Assembly (NCBI GenBank): GCA_963837025.1 | Contig: CAWILT010000003.1 | Coordinates: 1-43,583, forward strand | DNA: 43,583 nucleotides | Direction: 5' to 3' | Source: JALZUV01 sp963837025 | GTDB taxonomy: Bacteria > Pseudomonadota > Alphaproteobacteria > Rickettsiales > JALZUV01 | In this document: positions 39,660 to 43,583 of the stretch, one piece after another | Numbering within the stretch: the stretch's first letter is position 1 | How the letters are laid out: each line of letters begins with the position of its first letter | Position numbers and translations under genes: made by a program | Notes under the pieces: generated by a model | Database searches by the model: none | Seen by the model: only the letters and a program-made list of their open reading frames with translations | What the model was told of the DNA's origin: nothing

Positions 39660-41369
39660 ATGAAAAACAAATCAGGTCTGCTGTTGATTCAGCGGCAGAG
39701 AATGCTTTATCAAAAATTGACTGAATATTTTTATAATTTTGCACGCATGACAGAATTACCCCCAATATTCACTTTCACCCGTTCGGGATCAGCTACTTTT
39801 ACAGGCATCAATGGTTTACTACAAACCGCAGCCATCAATGAGCCTCGGTTTGATTATCTCAATGGCAAAGCCCTTGGCATAAAGCTGGATTCACCCAGTG
39901 GTAATGACGATGACTTAACCATTGAAAACACACCCGTAAAGCTTCCGCTGATGAATAACGTAGCGGGCACAATCATTTCGCGAGTAAAGATTGCATCCAT
40001 TAAAGGTTCTGACCAGCACCTTTTGAGTTTTACCGCTGCCTCTATTTCAGATGGCTTTGCTATTAGACAATTTAGAAGCACGGGCGTTATTCGTGGAAAT
40101 TGCCGTAGTGGCAATGTGATCCAGCATAGCGATAGCAGCAATCTTCAACCGCCTTTAAATGCCTATATTACGGTTGCCGTTACGTGGAAAGCTGGGGAAA
40201 TCACCATTTATGACCCTTACGGCAAAAGCATACGCACTGGTCTTACGCTTCCAAGCGTTGAATTGAACACACTTACCATTGGTGCGCGAAAATCTGATGT
40301 AGAAGATATGGATGGATGGGTTGCCTCAATCGACCCCATAGGCGAATGGCTAGACGAGTCGACAGTGCGCAAAAAGATGTTTTATGCTGGCGACATTGCT
40401 GTTCTGGATTTAGGGCAATCATTAGCTGATGCGCTTTATAATTCAAAAGATGGTGGGGGAACCGATGGCATACGCGCGCATGATGAATTAGCCCATGCTG
40501 TATTAGGTGGCGCGGCTCAGTGCCACAGCATTAACGGCTCTACCAGTGCAAGCGGATTACTCAAAACCAGTGATCCCACTAACTATTGGATTGATTTAAC
40601 CGATGAAAGCTTTGGCCCATCAATGTTAAAGGCGATTGCGAAATGTGATGCTTATAATATGCCGATTAAGATTATTCGCTTTAAACAAGTTAGCGGTGAT
40701 GCTGGTGCTAATTTAAGCGATTATCTGCGCGCGCAGGAAATTATTTATACTTATTTTCTCAATCGCTATCCAAGTGCCGCCTTCTTATTCAGCCCTCCTG
40801 CTGGGCGAACGGATGCCCTCTCTGCCGGAAGCCAGCAATTTTACCAAGATGTGCGTGAAGCTCGCCGCGCGATAGCAGCCAACAACCCACGTATTGAGAT
40901 GCTGCCGGTTGATTTCGATTTACCTTATATTGATCAGGTGCATCACACAAAAGCTGGAGACATTAAGCTTGGCCAGCGTTGGGCACGCAAGACTTTAAAA
41001 CTACTGGGCAAAACAGTCACCGGTTCGGTTGATGGGCCATCTGCTACGAGTGCGACTTATAATGGTAGCGAAATAATAGTTAATCTCCAACATGACGCAG
41101 GGATGGATATTACGCCATTACTTGGCATTGAGGGGTTTGTGGTTACTGATGGTAATGGCGCGGTTACATTATCTTCAGCGGTGCGGCTTACTGGCAATCA
41201 GATTAAACTAACAAGCGCTATTCCCTTGGTTGCTCCCGTTACTGTTTTTTATGGTTATCGGACTTTAGCAGGTGTTAACCTCGCCAATCTGGTTCGCGAT
41301 AATTCGCCACAACAAATGCCGCTTCAAGATTTTAAGCTCACTGCTAGCGTGTTAGGTGGTGGTTTGTAG
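39660..41369 (+). CDS. Tail-associated SGNH-like esterase (569 aa)
   Basis: An N-terminal ~230 residues look like a concanavalin/LamG-type binding domain (YITVAVTWKAGEITIYDPYG, NTLTIGARKSDVEDMDGWVA). The middle has an SGNH-hydrolase signature: block I GQS with S254 (LDLGQSLADALY) and block V D425-x-x-H428 (YIDQVHHTKAGD). The last ~110 residues are beta-rich. Such proteins deacetylate surface polysaccharide at the tail tip. The catalytic call rests on these motifs. Confidence 0.7.
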   Translation: MKNKSGLLLIQRQRMLYQKLTEYFYNFARMTELPPIFTFTRSGSATFTGINGLLQTAAINEPRFDYLNGKALGIKLDSPSGNDDDLTIENTPVKLPLMNNVAGTIISRVKIASIKGSDQHLLSFTAASISDGFAIRQFRSTGVIRGNCRSGNVIQHSDSSNLQPPLNAYITVAVTWKAGEITIYDPYGKSIRTGLTLPSVELNTLTIGARKSDVEDMDGWVASIDPIGEWLDESTVRKKMFYAGDIAVLDLGQSLADALYNSKDGGGTDGIRAHDELAHAVLGGAAQCHSINGSTSASGLLKTSDPTNYWIDLTDESFGPSMLKAIAKCDAYNMPIKIIRFKQVSGDAGANLSDYLRAQEIIYTYFLNRYPSAAFLFSPPAGRTDALSAGSQQFYQDVREARRAIAANNPRIEMLPVDFDLPYIDQVHHTKAGDIKLGQRWARKTLKLLGKTVTGSVDGPSATSATYNGSEIIVNLQHDAGMDITPLLGIEGFVVTDGNGAVTLSSAVRLTGNQIKLTSAIPLVAPVTVFYGYRTLAGVNLANLVRDNSPQQMPLQDFKLTASVLGGGL

Positions 41370-41370
41370 T

Positions 41371-41733
41371 ATGGAAATTATAATTTACACAATGTTTTAT
41401 GGTATAGCGCTAATCGCCCATGGGTTGGCTTTGATTTATGGGCTGGCTATATTAAAGCAGGGCGAGGCTGATTTCACGCAATCGAATATCAAAACTTTGC
41501 TGCATAACCGTATTGAGCAAAAATATATTACCGTTCTGATTGGTGTTTTTAGCAACATCCTATTCATACCCACGATGTCGCTTTATATGCTTGGCGATAG
41601 CTACCACGTTATAGGCTATTTAAACCTTTCATTTTCGCTATGGCATGGCCTAGCTGGCATCATTACCCTCGCATGGCATTACATTGCCTACCAAGACATT
41701 GTAGGAGGCGGGGTGAACCGCAATGGACGATAA
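41371..41733 (+). CDS. Small membrane protein of the lysis region (120 aa)
   Basis: The ATG at 41371, one base after the previous stop, is preferred to the GTG at 41356. Three membrane helices are visible (YGIALIAHGLALIYGLAIL, ITVLIGVFSNILFIPTMSLY, SLWHGLAGIITLAWHYIAY). A holin-like or other lysis accessory role is possible. It overlaps the next gene by 11 bp. Confidence 0.65.
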   Translation: MEIIIYTMFYGIALIAHGLALIYGLAILKQGEADFTQSNIKTLLHNRIEQKYITVLIGVFSNILFIPTMSLYMLGDSYHVIGYLNLSFSLWHGLAGIITLAWHYIAYQDIVGGGVNRNGR

Positions 41734-42100
41734 GAACCCGCTAGAAGCCCTGCCAAAAGTAGCTGAAAAAATAACCGCATTAGAGCGATTTTTAACTAAG
41801 GCCGATGAAGTTTTTTTTCTAGCTATTTGGGTTTGTTTATTCTCTGTGATCGCTTTTATCATACGGCCTAGAAAGCGCACGTTTGATGGTTTGATTTTAT
41901 CGCTATTTATCTCAATTCCCTCAGGTGTTTTGTGCGGTGGTATCGCAAAAGAACTTGGCTATGGCGATTGGGTTGCTACGGGCGTTGGTTGCTTTGTAGC
42001 GATTGTCGCACATGATGTGATCTTGCTAGCCCTAGCTAATCAGAAAGATATTTGGGGCTGGGTTGATAAGGTAATCAATAACTGGATAGATAGACGATGA
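41723..42100 (+). CDS. Candidate holin (125 aa, three membrane helices)
   Basis: Helices at about 29-46 (VFFLAIWVCLFSVIAFII), 55-74 and 82-104 (WVATGVGCFVAIVAHDVILL), with a charged N-terminus and basic C-terminus. The GYGDWVATGVGCFVAI element is like LydA-type phage holins. Holins open the inner membrane for the lysozyme encoded next. Its stop overlaps the possible earlier lysozyme start. Confidence 0.7.
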   Translation: MDDKNPLEALPKVAEKITALERFLTKADEVFFLAIWVCLFSVIAFIIRPRKRTFDGLILSLFISIPSGVLCGGIAKELGYGDWVATGVGCFVAIVAHDVILLALANQKDIWGWVDKVINNWIDRR

Positions 42101-42213
42101 AATCCCGTAAAGAATATGCGCGAGCATTGCGTAATGGGATTATCAACCCAAGCCACACAAACTCATGCCGCATAGAAGAAACAAAGTTAAATTACCTAAA
42201 GGAGCTTTATAGC

Positions 42214-42660
42214 ATGGAAAACAGATATAAGATTGCCGTTGATTTGATTGCTGAGTTTGAAGGGTTTGAGCCTAAGCCTTATAAATGCCCCGCTGGGGTA
42301 TGGACTATTGGTTATGGGCAAACCCAAGGCGTTACCGCTAAGAGCAAGCCAGTGACAGAAAAACAGGCGCGTGAACGGCTTTATTACGATGTGACGAAAG
42401 TTTTTGCCCCGCAGCTTGACGGATTGCTTGAAGTGAAATTAACCGATGAACAATATGCCGCACTTTTATCATTCACCTATAATCTAGGCGCGGGCGCATT
42501 GCGCAAAAGCACTTTGCTTCGCATGGTTAATCAGCGCCGTTGGGATAGTGCCAAGCTGCAATTTTACCGATGGGTGTTTGCAGGTGGCCGCAAGTTAAAC
42601 GGCTTAATACGCCGCCGTAAGCGCGAGGCTGAATTGTTTGCGCGCACGGCGTTAGTATAA
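42214..42660 (+). CDS. Endolysin, GH24 lysozyme
   Basis: The ATG at 42214 has a strong AAAGGAG site 9 bp upstream; the frame is open back to 42097, which would add 39 residues without membrane character. GH24 motifs: E16 in AEFEGF, C25 where T4 lysozyme has Asp (E-8-C-5-T), T31 in VWTIGYG; further ALLSFTYNLGAGAL and GLIRRRKREAELFA. It cleaves the glycan chain. The E-C-T set is known in several endolysins. Confidence 0.92.
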   Translation: MENRYKIAVDLIAEFEGFEPKPYKCPAGVWTIGYGQTQGVTAKSKPVTEKQARERLYYDVTKVFAPQLDGLLEVKLTDEQYAALLSFTYNLGAGALRKSTLLRMVNQRRWDSAKLQFYRWVFAGGRKLNGLIRRRKREAELFARTALV

Positions 42661-42680
42661 CAATAAAGGATAAGATTCGC

Positions 42681-42923
42681 ATGAAAAAACCTAAAATATC
42701 TGTAGTTGAAAAATTACCACCTGATGCCAGAGTAAGGCCTTTTCGCGCAGCACTATTATCACACGCTAAATCTGCAAAAAGAGAAGAATTAATAAAGGGT
42801 ATGATTGTTAGTTATGGAAATAATGGTGACCTGCAATATGATTTTGCAGGGTTATCTCGCATAGAAGCACTCGCATTGATAGAGGACACTAAATATATAA
42901 TTCTTAGGGATTGGTGGAATTAA
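42681..42923 (+). CDS. Hypothetical lysis-region protein (80 aa)
   Basis: A good ribosome site (AAAGGA) precedes the ATG. The product is basic N-terminally (KKPKISVVEKLPPDARVRPF) and ends LIEDTKYIILRDWWN. It sits between lysozyme and spanin genes. No family recognised. Confidence 0.65.
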   Translation: MKKPKISVVEKLPPDARVRPFRAALLSHAKSAKREELIKGMIVSYGNNGDLQYDFAGLSRIEALALIEDTKYIILRDWWN

Positions 42924-42927
42924 TATA

Positions 42928-43368
42928 ATGCTGGCTATCCTCCCTTTCCTAAAAGCTAACTGGCGGCTTATATCTTACGCTGTGGGTGCTTTAATCATTA
43001 TCGTGGCTATATGGGTAGCCGTAAGCACTGTTAGCGGATGGCATGATGATAGCAAGGCGCTGGTGGGTGTGCGTGTGCAGCTCGAAGCGCAGATTGAAAC
43101 CATTAAACGAAATAACGAGGTAACAGATGAATACCAAAGCAAGCTATCTAATTTGCGCACTAAGTACGCTAACCTTGAGCGCGTGCAGCTCAAACGATGC
43201 GTCCCAGTGCAATCCACCCGCGTTTCTAGCAACCCCGCCGGTATCGGTGGAGCAGATGAAAGCGAACGAGGCATTTCTGCTGGAGCTATTGCAAGACTCG
43301 CAGAAGATTTCGCACTAACCGCTGAATATGTGGATGCGTGCGCTAAGTGGGTGAAGTTAGCTAGGTAG
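42928..43368 (+). CDS. Inner-membrane spanin (Rz-like)
   Basis: The 146-residue protein has a membrane anchor at about residues 10-29 (LISYAVGALIIIVAIWVAVS) and a coiled-coil periplasmic part (AQIETIKRNNEVTDEYQSKL). It spans the periplasm with the lipoprotein encoded inside it to disrupt the outer membrane at lysis. The nested layout matches lambda Rz/Rz1. Confidence 0.82.
   Translation: MLAILPFLKANWRLISYAVGALIIIVAIWVAVSTVSGWHDDSKALVGVRVQLEAQIETIKRNNEVTDEYQSKLSNLRTKYANLERVQLKRCVPVQSTRVSSNPAGIGGADESERGISAGAIARLAEDFALTAEYVDACAKWVKLAR
43127..43318 (+). CDS. Outer-membrane spanin lipoprotein (Rz1-like), nested in Rz
   Basis: A 63-codon gene lies wholly inside the Rz-like gene in the +1 frame, with GAGGTAACAG before its ATG. 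It has a signal peptide and lipobox LSAC with lipid-bearing C20, then a short proline-containing mature part (CNPPAFLATPPVSVE). This is the expected o-spanin and the two proteins act together. Confidence 0.82.
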   Translation: MNTKASYLICALSTLTLSACSSNDASQCNPPAFLATPPVSVEQMKANEAFLLELLQDSQKISH

Positions 43369-43542
43369 TTTCGTTCCCTTGCTGTTCTGCATCACATAAA
43401 GCATATCATCCATCAACTGCAATGCGCACACCTCCCAAGGCTTGGCTGGCTCGTGGCATGTGCACATCGTTTCAATACGGGTTCGTACAGGGTTCGACAC
43501 ATTACTAGTAGTTGCGAGCATAATTTGTGTCATAATTTGCAC
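43357..43542 (-). CDS. Possible small leftward protein (61 aa)
   Basis: A convergent frame overlaps the end of the Rz-like gene by 12 bp. It encodes METs repeated at the start (MQIMTQIM), CTCHEPAKPWEVCALQLMDD and a short end. The composition is protein-like, yet no ribosome site is evident. No family recognised. Confidence 0.4.
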   Translation of the reverse strand: MQIMTQIMLATTSNVSNPVRTRIETMCTCHEPAKPWEVCALQLMDDMLYVMQNSKGTKLPS

Positions 43543-43583
43543 TATATTAATTTAACCCACAGAAAAACAAACATAATAAAACT

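Noticed and set aside
42097..42213. Earlier lysozyme start overlapping the holin stop
   Set aside because: The 39 extra residues have no signal or membrane character, while the ATG at 42214 has a strong ribosome site. It remains a possible minor start.
43369..43583. Search for the right attachment site (copy of the tRNA-Leu 3' end)
   Set aside because: No match to the T arm or acceptor sequence is found, so the prophage continues past the window.
1..43583. CRISPR array, insertion sequence or rRNA gene
   Set aside because: No regularly spaced direct repeats with unique spacers, no transposase gene with terminal inverted repeats and no rRNA-like sequence were seen.

Overview
The window is the left part of a temperate, tailed (HK97-type, probably siphovirus-like) prophage integrated in the chromosome of a fairly AT-rich alphaproteobacterium. 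Bases 1-3840 are host chromosome: the end of an OmpA-like gene, an M23 peptidase/bactofilin cell-shape pair with a CtrA-like box upstream, and a convergent mgtE Mg2+ channel gene. A GapR-type (DUF2312) gene inside the phage also fits an alphaproteobacterial host. The species cannot be named from this sequence. The prophage starts at the 3' end of a tRNA-Leu(GAG) gene (3843-3928), immediately followed by a tyrosine integrase. No second copy of the tRNA 3' end is visible, so the right attachment site lies beyond 43583.

Layout: 3.9-5.6 kb integrase and AlpA-like excisionase control with a coupled 34-aa membrane peptide; 5.6-6.75 kb a largely non-coding region (zinc-ribbon relic, promoter with a perfect operator dyad, possible untranslated RNA, two perfect DnaA boxes beside AT-rich DNA); 6.75-9.0 kb immunity region (two tandem LexA/CI-type repressors with nearly identical C-terminal halves, Cro-like and CII-like genes); 9.1 kb a phage-borne initiator-like tRNA(CAU); 9.2-13.9 kb early operon (GapR, small proteins, two ParB-fold proteins); 13.9-17.4 kb accessory hotspot (leftward moron genes, nuclease relic, HNH, Bro-N antirepressor, orphan antitoxin-like regulator); 17.4-20.2 kb ASCH protein and a replication initiator with DnaA-N-like end and origin-like iterons inside the gene; 20.4-28.7 kb HNH, packaging, capsid and connector genes; 28.7-29.95 kb an antirepressor cassette with its own promoter and terminators; 29.98-41.4 kb tail genes, including a lambda-type -1 frameshift site in the tail chaperone and an SGNH-like esterase; 41.4-43.4 kb lysis genes (holin candidate, lysozyme, nested Rz/Rz1).

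The most striking discovery is a set of three antisense-RNA immunity modules (about 15.0-15.2, 16.1-16.3 and 28.8-29.0 kb) resembling the P4 CI / P1-P7 C4 type. Each has the same order: promoter, target A, intrinsic terminator, a roughly 90-nt RNA closed by a GUCGGG-type helix, then target C. In every module one loop of the small RNA is complementary both to target A, which overlaps the arm of a hairpin competing with the terminator, and to target C. In the two intact modules target C covers the Shine-Dalgarno sequence of an antirepressor gene or its leader ORF. The loop sequences differ between modules while each matches its own targets, which implies separate specificities within one prophage.
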